Both the position numbers and the translations under genes were made by a program. Below are positions 51,213 to 59,930 of a stretch of 64,000 nucleotides of DNA, piece by piece. The notes beneath the pieces were generated by a model that saw only the letters and a list, made by a program, of their open reading frames with translations, had not been told where the DNA came from and ran no database searches. Source of the DNA: JBFLYC01 sp040756735 (GTDB lineage Bacteria; Bacillota; DSM-16504; Desulfitibacterales; Desulfitibacteraceae); contig JBFLYC010000019.1 of the NCBI GenBank assembly GCA_040756735.1, positions 1 to 64,000 on the forward strand, read 5' to 3'. Position 1 is the first letter of the stretch, and each line of letters starts with the position of its first letter.

Positions 51213-53255
51213 TTATGTAAATATTATAGACTTTAAATTTTCAATTCCATATTTTCTAGCTTTAGCAGCAATTGTTTTATGAGTTAGGCCTAAAGCTTTG
51301 GCTGCAGCATTATAACTTGAATACTTTTTCAAAGCCAGCTCTATGATTTGTTTTTCATATTCTTCCCAGGGAAGGATGACTTCCCCAGAAAAGTAGTCTG
51401 TGTCTTTTTCTTTAGTACTAACTACCTCTTGCCTCATAAAAAGAGGTAAATCTTGTATTTCAATGTAATGTTTATCCATAAGAACAGTAATTCTTTCGAG
51501 AATATTTTCTAATTCCCGCACATTGCCCGGCCATTTATAATTCATTAATACCTCAAGGGCATCACTTCTGATTCCTCTTACTTTTTTTCCTGTTTCCCTA
51601 CTTATTTTTTGCAAAAAATGTTCAACTAAAAGGGGAATATCCTCTTTTCGTTCCCTTAAAGGAACTAGAAAAATTGGAATTACATTTAATCGGTAGTATA
51701 AATCTTCACGAAAAGCACCTTTAGCTACCATTTCTTCTAAAATCTTATTGGTAGCAGCAATAATTCTAACATCCACTTCAATTGTTTCTTCTCCCCCAAC
51801 CCGTTCAAATTCTTTTTTTTGCAGAACTCTAAGTAATTTTGCCTGCATGTTTTTATCCATTTCACCTATCTCATCTAAAAATATAGTTCCTTTATGGGCC
51901 AACTCAAATTTTCCTAACCGCTTTTTAAAGGCTCCGGTAAAAGCACCTTTTTCATGGCCAAACAACTCACTTTCCAGCAAGTTTTCCGGTATAGCAGCAC
52001 AATTTACTCTAATAAAGGGCCCTTCTGCCCTAGGACTTAGATAATGTATTCCTTCTGCTACCAACTCTTTTCCCGTACCACTTTCACCACGAATAAGGAC
52101 AGTTGCTAGACTCTCGGCTGCTTTTTCTGCAATAGCTAAAGCATCAATAATTTTTCCACTCCGACCAATAATATTTTTGAAAACAGGATTTGGCTTTTTA
52201 GTCCTCTTGAGTTCCTGCTCCAAATATTCGGCCTTTGCAGTGGCCTTATTTAAGTTTTCTATTAGGTTCTGAATTTCAGTAATATCTTTAATTACAGAAA
52301 CACAACCGGTAATCTCGCCATCAACATAAATAGGACTAACATTGGCAACTATGGTTGTATCATTTGACTTTTTGCTTATACTGCCAATTATTTGCCTGCC
52401 CGATTGGAGAACTCGATTTCTAGCCCCATGGGAAGAGATATCTTTAATATTTTTTCCCACCAATTGCTGAGGACTTTGCCCTACTATTCGCAAATAGGCC
52501 GGATTGACATAAGTAATATATCCATCTTTATCCAGTACACAGATGCCGTCCTGCACAGTTTCTAATATTAAATGCAGCCTTTCTTTTAATTCTCTGACAC
52601 TTTGCAATTCTCCGGTAATCTTTTCCAGTTTGGAAATGTCCTGGAAAATGGCAACTGCACCTTTAATTTGCCCATGGACATAAATTGGAGTCCGGTCAGT
52701 AATAATAACAGAATTTCCAATAATTTGTCGGCAGCCTAGTTCAGAAGCACCTGTTTTATTTACAATCTGCAACCGGGAATTAGGAATCACATCATACACT
52801 TTTTTACCTATTGCTTCTTTGCTGGAAATTCCTAAGATTTTTTCTGCCACCGGATTAAAGATAGTAATGAAATCATTTTCATCAATTGCTACTAAACCGT
52901 TGGCAATATTATTAAAAACTTGTTCAGCCGTAATTGAACTATTATGTAGTAGATTGTCCACCTGGTTAATTGTTTGAACATCTTTAGCCTCAAAATCACT
53001 TTCTAAAAATTCCACCATTTCTTTCTCAACAAAATCAAGGGTTTCATCATTAGCTGAAACCCATACTTCATCTCCGCTTTTGATTTGTAGTGAAATAAGA
53101 GGCAGTAAACTGTTAGCTGGGATTTTTTTATATCCCTTGTAATGTATGAACAAAGAAGTCTGATGCTTTAATTGCAATGCATTGGCTTTTTGTACTACCA
53201 TGGCTGCTACTCTTGTATGCAGTCCATTTTCATGTTTAATTACTGCCTTCTTCAT
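51213..53255 (-). CDS. HPr-domain/PAS/sigma-54 activator (DhaR-like regulator)
   Basis: About 680 residues. 1-90 is an HPr-like domain, with GLHTRVAAM retaining the phospho-His (His13) and Arg. Two PAS domains follow (about 110-220 and 230-345: ENDFITIFNPVAEKILGI, KDGYITYVNPAYLRIVGQ), then an AAA+ sigma-54 interaction domain (Walker A GESGTGKELVAEGI, GAFTGA loop, Walker B GTIFLDEIGEMD) and a C-terminal Fis-type HTH (YNAAAKALGLTHKTIAAKAR). It would activate -24/-12 promoters in response to phosphorylation by EI/HPr and a PAS ligand. It lies downstream of dhaKLM, ptsI and ptsH. ATG 53255 chosen with AAGGGA upstream. Confidence 0.88.
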   Translation of the reverse strand: MKKAVIKHENGLHTRVAAMVVQKANALQLKHQTSLFIHYKGYKKIPANSLLPLISLQIKSGDEVWVSANDETLDFVEKEMVEFLESDFEAKDVQTINQVDNLLHNSSITAEQVFNNIANGLVAIDENDFITIFNPVAEKILGISSKEAIGKKVYDVIPNSRLQIVNKTGASELGCRQIIGNSVIITDRTPIYVHGQIKGAVAIFQDISKLEKITGELQSVRELKERLHLILETVQDGICVLDKDGYITYVNPAYLRIVGQSPQQLVGKNIKDISSHGARNRVLQSGRQIIGSISKKSNDTTIVANVSPIYVDGEITGCVSVIKDITEIQNLIENLNKATAKAEYLEQELKRTKKPNPVFKNIIGRSGKIIDALAIAEKAAESLATVLIRGESGTGKELVAEGIHYLSPRAEGPFIRVNCAAIPENLLESELFGHEKGAFTGAFKKRLGKFELAHKGTIFLDEIGEMDKNMQAKLLRVLQKKEFERVGGEETIEVDVRIIAATNKILEEMVAKGAFREDLYYRLNVIPIFLVPLRERKEDIPLLVEHFLQKISRETGKKVRGIRSDALEVLMNYKWPGNVRELENILERITVLMDKHYIEIQDLPLFMRQEVVSTKEKDTDYFSGEVILPWEEYEKQIIELALKKYSSYNAAAKALGLTHKTIAAKARKYGIENLKSIIFT

Positions 53256-53367
53256 ATAAACCATTCCCTTACATCAGTTTATATAAACTGCTATAATCAA
53301 ATATTCGATTAAATATAGCAATATCCTCCCTTTATTTTACAATTGAACAGTGATATATCTTAACATA

Positions 53368-53628
53368 TTACTTGAAATTGCACCTAATTAAATCTATCAA
53401 GTTTAAGACCGCTTCTTCCTCATCAGGACCCTCTGCACTAACTACTATTTCGGTTCCTTTAGTGATTCCCAATGACATAACCTGCAATATAGATTTTGCA
53501 TTGGCTTTCTTTTCACCTTTTTGTATGGTAATCCCTGATTGAAATTTTGCTCCTGTTTGAACAAATTTTGCCGCCGGCCTCGCATGTAATCCTTCCTCAT
53601 TCTCTATAATAACTTTTTGCGAATACAT
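53368..53628 (-). CDS. ptsH: HPr phosphocarrier protein
   Basis: An 86-residue HPr with EEGLHARPAAKFVQ (catalytic His15) and KKANAKSILQVMSLG (regulatory Ser46), the canonical positions. It carries phosphate from enzyme I to DhaM. Ser46 means it could also be a target of HPr kinase, if one exists. Ribosome site CAGGAGG overlaps the end of ptsI, so the two are coupled. It may be the cell's general HPr or a dedicated one. Confidence 0.93.
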   Translation of the reverse strand: MYSQKVIIENEEGLHARPAAKFVQTGAKFQSGITIQKGEKKANAKSILQVMSLGITKGTEIVVSAEGPDEEEAVLNLIDLIRCNFK

Positions 53629-53630
53629 AT

Positions 53631-55367
53631 TTAATCCTCCTGCCTTAAAAAACTAGCTGCACTTTCTTTAACATAATTTAATATTTCTTCAGCTTTGGAT
53701 AATGTCAAGGAATACTCAGCAATTTCCTTCGCCTGCTCATAGGAAATATTCCGGATATTTTTTTTTATTGTCAGCATTGATGATGGGCTCATACTTAACT
53801 CATTTATTCCTAACCCAATAAGGATAATAGAAGCCATTGGATCCCCAGCCATCTCACCACATATTCCAGTAAATTTTCCATGTTTATGGGAAACATCAAT
53901 TATATTTTTAATTAATCGCAAAATAGCAGGATGAAATGGTAGATAAAGATGACTTACTCTTTCATTCATCCTATCAACGGCCAGTACATATTGGCATAAA
54001 TCATTTGTTCCTATACTAAAAAAATCAACCTCTTCTATGAGAATATCTGCTGTAATTGCCGCAGCCGGGGTTTCCACCATAATTCCTACTTCAATATTTT
54101 TATCATAGTCAATTCCTTCTCTGGTAAGTTCCTGCTTTGCTTCATCTAAAATTTTATTAGCTTTAATAACTTCTTCAACAGAAGAAATCATAGGATACAT
54201 AATCCGTACTTTCCCAAAAGCACTAGCCCGCAATATTGCCCTTAATTGAGTCCGAAAAATATCCGGACGATCAAGGCAGATTCTGATTGCTCGCCACCCT
54301 AAAAAAGGATTTATTTCCTCAGGAAGATCAAGATAGGGAATATTTTTATCACCACCAATATCCAGGGTTCGGATAATAACCGGTTTACCATTTAACCCTT
54401 GCACCACTTCCTTATAGCTTAAGAACTGTTCCTCTTCGTCGGGAAGGCTAGTTCTATCCATATATAAAAACTCTGTCCGGTATAAGCCTATTCCTTCACC
54501 GCCATTTTTTATTACAGCAGGTAATTCTCTGGGAGTTCCTATATTGGCGGCAACTTCCACTTCTCTCCCATCCAAGGTGACAGCAGGGAGATTAATGAAT
54601 TTGTGTAAATTAATCCTGCTTTCATTATATACTTTTAACTTTTCTAAATACATGTTTACCTGGTCATCATCAGGGTTGACAGTTATTTTACCTTCAATTC
54701 CATCTAAGATAACATAATCATCATTTTTTACCTTATCAAGAATATCCCCCAGTCCTAAAACAGCAGGGATTTCCAAGCTTCTGGCCATTATGGCGGTATG
54801 GGAGGTTTTGCTTCCTACGTTGGTTGCAAATCCTAGGATATGAGTTTTATCCAGTGAGGACGTATCGGAAGGTGTAAGATCATGGGCAATAATCACTACT
54901 TTCTCTGTCAAATCTGGCAAGGAATTGGCTGCTACCCCTAAGATATTTCCAATTAGTCTTTCTCCTACATCTTTTATATCTGCAATTCTATCTTTCAAAT
55001 AATCATTTTCCATACTGGAAAAAAAGACTATGAACTTGTGAATAATCTTTTCAACGGCATATGCTGCTCCTATTCTTTCCTTCTCAATCAATTCTTTGAT
55101 ATCTTCTAAGAATGTGGGATCTTCCAATATCATCATATGAGCATCAAAGATTTCTGCATTATCTTCATCAAGCTCAAGGGAAGCCTTGTTTCTTATGCTT
55201 AATAATTGTTCTTTTGTTAATTTTAATGCTTCATTGAGTTTCTCGTTCTCAGTTGCTATCTTCTCAGGTGGAATAGTATCTTTATCAATGGACAACTTTC
55301 CTTTTTTATATACATATGCTTTCCCCAATACTATGCCTTTAGAAGCTGCTATGCCTGTATAGATCAT
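53631..55367 (-). CDS. ptsI: PTS enzyme I
   Basis: 578 residues, the usual EI length. The N-terminal swivelling domain has the phospho-His loop VGSKTSHTAIMARSLEIPAV. The C-terminal PEP-binding barrel has GEGIGLYRTEFLYMDR, GWRAIRICLDRPDIF, MVETPAAAI, DFFSIGTNDLCQYVLAVDR and the Cys in FTGICGEMAGD. It transfers phosphate from PEP to HPr. Encoded between dhaM and ptsH. No sugar EII gene is in the window. Confidence 0.95.
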   Translation of the reverse strand: MIYTGIAASKGIVLGKAYVYKKGKLSIDKDTIPPEKIATENEKLNEALKLTKEQLLSIRNKASLELDEDNAEIFDAHMMILEDPTFLEDIKELIEKERIGAAYAVEKIIHKFIVFFSSMENDYLKDRIADIKDVGERLIGNILGVAANSLPDLTEKVVIIAHDLTPSDTSSLDKTHILGFATNVGSKTSHTAIMARSLEIPAVLGLGDILDKVKNDDYVILDGIEGKITVNPDDDQVNMYLEKLKVYNESRINLHKFINLPAVTLDGREVEVAANIGTPRELPAVIKNGGEGIGLYRTEFLYMDRTSLPDEEEQFLSYKEVVQGLNGKPVIIRTLDIGGDKNIPYLDLPEEINPFLGWRAIRICLDRPDIFRTQLRAILRASAFGKVRIMYPMISSVEEVIKANKILDEAKQELTREGIDYDKNIEVGIMVETPAAAITADILIEEVDFFSIGTNDLCQYVLAVDRMNERVSHLYLPFHPAILRLIKNIIDVSHKHGKFTGICGEMAGDPMASIILIGLGINELSMSPSSMLTIKKNIRNISYEQAKEIAEYSLTLSKAEEILNYVKESAASFLRQED

Positions 55368-55392
55368 TCTTATTCACCCCATTATGCTCATC

Positions 55393-55785
55393 TCAGCGTA
55401 TTTTTCCGATACATAAATCTTGCAAGGCTTCCTTTATTTCGTGCAAATTCTTGTGAAGGCTAATTTCTACCACTGCTGTTATTGCCCCTTCAACAATAGC
55501 AGCATCAAGAATCATTATATTTTTTTGTTTTTCTTCAGGCAGACATTCCAATGCCAATTCAGCACTCATTAAAGCACTTCCCAAATCAAATAAAATGATT
55601 ATTCCTTCATTAGAGTAAACTTCATTTATGGCTAAGGTTACTTGTTCAGCATTAGTACCCAGACGTCCGTCATTTGTTCCGGCGGCAATTGCAATTGGTA
55701 CAGGTTCTGGTGTCATCTGACGTGCCAGCTCTTTTATTCCTTCTGCAATTCCAATACTATGCGAAACTATGACTAAACCAACCAT
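55393..55785 (-). CDS. dhaM: DhaM, PTS EIIA-type phosphodonor of dihydroxyacetone kinase
   Basis: About 130 residues, only the mannose-EIIA-like domain: VGLVIVSHSIGIAEGIKELA with the phospho-His in SHS, then AGTNDGRLGTNAEQVTLAI and IILFDLGSALMSAELALE. The E. coli protein also has fused HPr and EI-like domains; here these functions are separate genes just downstream. ATG 55785 has GGAGAGAG at proper spacing; the longer frame is rejected. It rephosphorylates the ADP bound to DhaL. Confidence 0.93.
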   Translation of the reverse strand: MVGLVIVSHSIGIAEGIKELARQMTPEPVPIAIAAGTNDGRLGTNAEQVTLAINEVYSNEGIIILFDLGSALMSAELALECLPEEKQKNIMILDAAIVEGAITAVVEISLHKNLHEIKEALQDLCIGKIR

Positions 55786-55816
55786 TGTCATCTCTCTCCA
55801 ATTCAAGTTAATTTTA

Positions 55817-56458
55817 TTAATCCTTTAATTTTTTTACTGTTTCATAAATAGTATTTATAATTAAATAGCTGGAAGTAGCACCTGGATCTTGATGTCCGAT
55901 ACTTCTATCCCCCAAATAACTTGCCCGGCCTTTTTTAGCAGCAATTTTTTTTGTGTATTTAGCACCCTCAAAGGCTGCTTCTTTTACTTTTTCTAACGCA
56001 TCAACTGTTGTCAATTTTTCCTTTACTGCACAAATCAGGGCGTTATAAGCAGGTTCTAAAGCATCCAGCATAGTTTTATCACCTGGAACAGCCTTACCGC
56101 GCATTTTTATTCCTTGTATTGCCTCATCCATTATTTTTATAAAATCATTAATATCAATTTCTTGTTTACCGGATACAACGGCGGCTGCCTTCATAAAAGC
56201 GGTTCCATATAATGGGCCTGATGCACCACCAACATTTACAACTAATGTCATTCCCACTGTCTTAAAAATGTCCCCTATATCTTCTGACTCCATATTATCT
56301 AATTTTTTTGTCACTGCCGCAAAACCTTTATTCATATTGATTCCATGATCACCATCACCAATCGCCCCATCCAATTCAGTTAATAGTGTTTTATTATCTT
56401 CTATTGTCTTTCCAATCTCTTTGAGGACAATAATAGTTTGAGTACTGGTTAAACCCAT
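55817..56458 (-). CDS. dhaL: DhaL, ADP-binding subunit of dihydroxyacetone kinase
   Basis: A 213-residue all-helical DhaL: LDGAIGDGDHGINMNKGF carries the Mg-ADP-binding Asp residues, VGGASGPLYGTAFMKAA and PGDKTMLDALEPAYNAL are family typical, and GRASYLGDRSIGHQDPGA closes the site. In the PTS-type enzyme ADP stays bound and is phosphorylated by DhaM. Ribosome site AAGGAGGAG. Separated from dhaK by 208 bases containing a hairpin. Confidence 0.94.
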   Translation of the reverse strand: MGLTSTQTIIVLKEIGKTIEDNKTLLTELDGAIGDGDHGINMNKGFAAVTKKLDNMESEDIGDIFKTVGMTLVVNVGGASGPLYGTAFMKAAAVVSGKQEIDINDFIKIMDEAIQGIKMRGKAVPGDKTMLDALEPAYNALICAVKEKLTTVDALEKVKEAAFEGAKYTKKIAAKKGRASYLGDRSIGHQDPGATSSYLIINTIYETVKKLKD

Positions 56459-56666
56459 CGTAGAAGCTCCTCCTTTTACAGAAGTCGGAAATCAGATTAG
56501 AAGCAATTAGCTAAAGCCAATTGCGAACAAGAATTGACATCTAACATCGTACATCCGGATCTGGGGTGTTTCCCCGTATATTAGACGGATAGTCCATGAT
56601 AATTAGAAATGCAAGAACAGGGAGGGTAGTATAACAGAGTCATACTACCCTTTATGGATTGCTTCT
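56459..56666. other. dhaK-dhaL intercistronic region
   Basis: 208 bases without a gene. It contains the stable hairpin at 56623-56651 and a small GGGGTGTTTCCCC stem near 56560. No clear internal promoter or -24/-12 site was seen. Confidence 0.4.
56623..56651 (-). other. Stable intercistronic hairpin after dhaK
   Basis: AGGGTAGTAT / ATACTACCCT, a perfect 10-bp stem with a 9-base loop, 16 bases past the dhaK stop. There is no T-run on either strand, so it is more likely an mRNA-stability or processing element than a terminator. Confidence 0.6.
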
Positions 56667-57665
56667 TTAAAGAGCTTTAAAAGCAGGAGTATCAGCTGTA
56701 GCAATTAAGAGGGACTTCAGTTCTTCATCCAGTTTAAGGATTGAAACTGAGCATCCTGCCATTTCCAAAGAAGTCATATAATTTCCTACAAATGTTTTGT
56801 AAACCTTTATACCTTTTTCCTGCAAAATTTCATTAACTTTACTATTGACAACATATAGCTCCATTAAAGGTGTTGCCCCAAGGCCATTAATCATAACTGC
56901 GACTTCTTCATTGGGCTGTAAAGGTTTATCTCCTAAAATCTTTGTCAACAAATGCTCCGTTATTTCATCTGCTGATTTTATTTTGTCCCGATGGGTACCT
57001 GGCTCGCCGTGAATACCCATTCCAATCTCCATTTCATCTTCACCTAAAGTAAAGTTAGCCTTGCCAGCGGCTGGAACTATACACGGGGTTAAAGCTATGC
57101 CCATACTGGCAGTATTGGCAATTACCTTCTCTGCTACAGCTTTTATTTCACTTAAGGAACCTTTTGCTTCTGCTTTTGCACCGGCAATCTTATGGACAAA
57201 AACAGTTCCGGCAATACCACGCCTTCCTACTGTATAGGTACTGTTCTCCACAGCTACATCATCGTTAACAACAATACTATCTACCTTGATACCATCAGCC
57301 TGAGCCAGTTCCTGGGCCATCTCAAAGTTCATAACATCCCCTGTATAATTTTTTATAATTAAAAGAACACCTGCATCACTAGCTACTGCTTTTATAGCTT
57401 CAAAGACCTGATCGGGAGTTGGAGATGTGAAAACCTCTCCGGCAACAGCGGCATCAAGCATGCCCTTCCCGACAAAACCACCATGGGATGGTTCATGACC
57501 ACTACCTCCACCACTAACTAGAGCAACCTTCCCTAATACAGGGGCATCTTTGCGAACAATAACATTAAAATTTTCTAGCTTTTTGAAATATTCAGGATGG
57601 GCTGCAACCATTCCAGCAAGCATTTCACTAACAACACTTTCGGGCTTGTTAATTACTTTTTTCAT
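56667..57665 (-). CDS. dhaK: DhaK, dihydroxyacetone-binding subunit of dihydroxyacetone kinase
   Basis: A 332-residue DhaK. ALVSGGGSGHEPSHGGFVG is the substrate-binding loop, NYTGDVMNFEMA follows, and MGIHGEPGTHRDKI holds the His that forms a covalent hemiaminal with dihydroxyacetone. It transfers phosphate from DhaL-ATP to give dihydroxyacetone phosphate. Ribosome site GGAGG, 9 bases before the ATG. It follows glpP in the predicted sigma-54 operon. Confidence 0.95.
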   Translation of the reverse strand: MKKVINKPESVVSEMLAGMVAAHPEYFKKLENFNVIVRKDAPVLGKVALVSGGGSGHEPSHGGFVGKGMLDAAVAGEVFTSPTPDQVFEAIKAVASDAGVLLIIKNYTGDVMNFEMAQELAQADGIKVDSIVVNDDVAVENSTYTVGRRGIAGTVFVHKIAGAKAEAKGSLSEIKAVAEKVIANTASMGIALTPCIVPAAGKANFTLGEDEMEIGMGIHGEPGTHRDKIKSADEITEHLLTKILGDKPLQPNEEVAVMINGLGATPLMELYVVNSKVNEILQEKGIKVYKTFVGNYMTSLEMAGCSVSILKLDEELKSLLIATADTPAFKAL

Positions 57666-57839
57666 TTGAATAACCTCCAGTTTTATTGATTTTTTCCTCT
57701 CTCACTCTAATCCATAAGGAAACTATTCCGGTCCATCATCCAAATTATTGCAGTTTTATTTCAGATTATTTTATTCACCCCCTTAAACTTTATATAAAAT
57801 AAGCAACCAGACTAATGCCGGCCTTCAAATCACCAGCTT

Positions 57840-58409
57840 TTACATATACCAGATCTCCTCTTTGCTAGAAGAGATACCTACTACCCCAGCTTTGATGCTG
57901 GCGATGATATCTTCCTTATCCTTAATCAATCCACTGGCAATAACAGGTATTTTAGTTTGTCCGGTAATATTTTTTAAGGTTTTAACTATAGTTCCTGGAA
58001 GAACTTCTATTGCATTTGGATAAATAGAATTTACTGTTTTTAAACCGGATTCTAAGGATAGAGAATCCAGCACAAAAATTCTTTGAATGACAAAGATATC
58101 TAGTTCCTTAGCCTTTTTTACAATATTACTCTTGGTAGTTATAATTCCATCGGGCTTTATAATGTCATTCATATATTTTAAGGCGACCTGATCTTTGGAA
58201 AAACCTACAATTAAATCAAAATGAATATAGATAAACTTTCCCTGAGCTTTTACCTTTTCCACTATAGGCTTTAAGTTATAAATATCACCTATCAGTAAAA
58301 AGATGATTTTACAAGGCGACTTTATTGCTGTTTCAACTTTGTCCAATTTATTGACAGCAGCAATGATGGGGTTATCCTGAATATGATTAAAAAACAGCTT
58401 GTTTGGCAT
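57840..58409 (-). CDS. glpP: GlpP, glycerol-responsive antiterminator
   Basis: A 189-residue TIM-barrel-like GlpP-family protein: NPIIAAVNKLDKVETAIKSP at the start, FLLIGDIYNLKPIV, YIHFDLIVGFSKD, QRIFVLDSLSLESG and PVIASGLIKDKEDIIASIKA. In Bacillus, GlpP bound to glycerol-3-phosphate prevents termination in glp leaders and stabilises the mRNA. Here it is the first gene after a -24/-12 promoter and directly precedes dhaK, an unusual coupling. Ribosome site GGGTGG. Confidence 0.9.
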   Translation of the reverse strand: MPNKLFFNHIQDNPIIAAVNKLDKVETAIKSPCKIIFLLIGDIYNLKPIVEKVKAQGKFIYIHFDLIVGFSKDQVALKYMNDIIKPDGIITTKSNIVKKAKELDIFVIQRIFVLDSLSLESGLKTVNSIYPNAIEVLPGTIVKTLKNITGQTKIPVIASGLIKDKEDIIASIKAGVVGISSSKEEIWYM

Positions 58410-58706
58410 AAAACCACCCTATTTTAATAATATCGTGCTTTGCAACCCTTCATCCCAAGTTTGAGTATTAAATACCATACTTCTAAATCTTTAAATAGTT
58501 TAAGGGCCTTGTTAATATGAATTTTATAAATATATTTAATAGCAATATTCATGCCACCTGAAATAAATGGCTACCACCAAGTAATACAAAACCAAAAATA
58601 TTATTGTATAATAAAAAATTACCAATAACTAAAAAACTCTTGATAAATTTTCCCAAGTTGTTCTTTTTTCCCACATTTATATAATAAAAAGATGAGAGTC
58701 TGACTA
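58410..58706. other. glpC-glpP intergenic region
   Basis: A very AT-rich 297-bp stretch. It contains the -24/-12 promoter and a leader of roughly 120 bases for glpP. Upstream of the promoter I see no obvious long palindrome for the activator. No convincing terminator after glpC was found. Confidence 0.45.
58541..58556 (-). promoter_or_regulatory. Sigma-54 promoter of the glpP-dha operon
   Basis: Minus-strand TGGCATGAATATTGCT matches the -24/-12 consensus TGGCAC-N5-TTGC with one mismatch (T for C) and exact spacing. It points at glpP, 132 bases before its start. The sigma-54 activator at the distal end of the same gene series is the obvious partner. Confidence 0.8.
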
Positions 58707-59930
58707 TTATGCATGCAGCAAACTAAACTGTGAGTTGCTAATAGCAGTTGATTCAAGATAATTACGTAAAATCAGCACTGGATGATAAACATTAAGGTTT
58801 GTCTTATGAGAAATTTGCACTTTACATGTTCCACAATCAGTAATAACTAATAATGGATTTTTTTCAGCAATATCCTTCAATAGAGGGGTACCAATTGACA
58901 GGGACAAATCGTATTTTTCCTTTTTAAATCCATATGTTCCAGCAAGGCCACAACAAAAACTATCTTCTAAAATTAAATCTGTTACTGCTACATTTTTTAA
59001 AATTGCTGCTGCAGGTATACCAATAACCTGAGCTTTTAAATGACAGGGTACATGATAATAAACATTATCTAGTTTATTTTTTGTTAAATCAAAAGGTATC
59101 ATTTCCTCTTCAATCAATAGTTCAAATAAATCCCATACATTTTGAGCAAGTATAGAGCTTGTTTCGCCCGGTAATATATCCTTGTATTCTTCTTTAAATG
59201 CCAGGCCACAGCTGGGACAAGTCGTAATAATCCGGAATCCTTTATCTATATATCGCAAAAAGCAATTCATATTTTTCCGTGCTAATTTCATGCTTTCATT
59301 TAACAACCCGTTGCTAAGCATGGGAGTTCCACAACAAATTTCAGGGGCTAATTCCACCTGATAGTGATATGCTTCCAAAATTTCTATGGCTGCCTGAATA
59401 ATTTCCGGTTCATTAAAACTTGCATAACAACCGGGGAAATACAGTACTTTCTTTACCTTTTTTTGTTTAGACAATTTAAACCTTTGTTTACTATACTGTG
59501 GAAAATCCCTTTTAGCCATTCCCAGTAAGCTGAAAAGGGATTTAGCTAGAGGCAAGCTTAACCCCATATTTGCCAGTGTTGGCATTTTACCGGCCAGCTT
59601 TCCCCACCAAACATTATGGGCTAAAATCCAATCACGAAATTTATGGGAAAAAGTGTCTTTTACTATAGCTTTATTTTTTACATTATAGTATGACGGCCTC
59701 ACCCCATGGGGACAAACGATGTCACATCTTTTACAGTTTGTACAATAACCAAGGCTTGCCTCAATTTCTATGGGCTCCTGTTCTCTCCATGCCAGACGAA
59801 GTCTTTCAAGTTCGGGGCCAAGGTGTTTAGGCCCGGGGAAATCTAATTTATTATTTGATACAGGACACTGGGTACTGCAGATATTGCATTTTAAACAATA
59901 ATCTAGATTCCTATCCATTGCTGTGCTCAT
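58707..59930 (-). CDS. glpC: Anaerobic glycerol-3-phosphate dehydrogenase subunit C
   Basis: A 407-residue iron-sulfur subunit. Two 4Fe-4S motifs (CLKCNICSTQCPV near 12-24 and CTNCKRCDIVCPHG near 62-75) are followed by two CCG domains (CCGTPMLSNG, FCCGLAGTYGFK). It anchors GlpAB and passes electrons to quinone. Its start overlaps the glpB stop by 4 bases (ATGA). Last gene of the glpKABC series. Confidence 0.93.
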   Translation of the reverse strand: MSTAMDRNLDYCLKCNICSTQCPVSNNKLDFPGPKHLGPELERLRLAWREQEPIEIEASLGYCTNCKRCDIVCPHGVRPSYYNVKNKAIVKDTFSHKFRDWILAHNVWWGKLAGKMPTLANMGLSLPLAKSLFSLLGMAKRDFPQYSKQRFKLSKQKKVKKVLYFPGCYASFNEPEIIQAAIEILEAYHYQVELAPEICCGTPMLSNGLLNESMKLARKNMNCFLRYIDKGFRIITTCPSCGLAFKEEYKDILPGETSSILAQNVWDLFELLIEEEMIPFDLTKNKLDNVYYHVPCHLKAQVIGIPAAAILKNVAVTDLILEDSFCCGLAGTYGFKKEKYDLSLSIGTPLLKDIAEKNPLLVITDCGTCKVQISHKTNLNVYHPVLILRNYLESTAISNSQFSLLHA

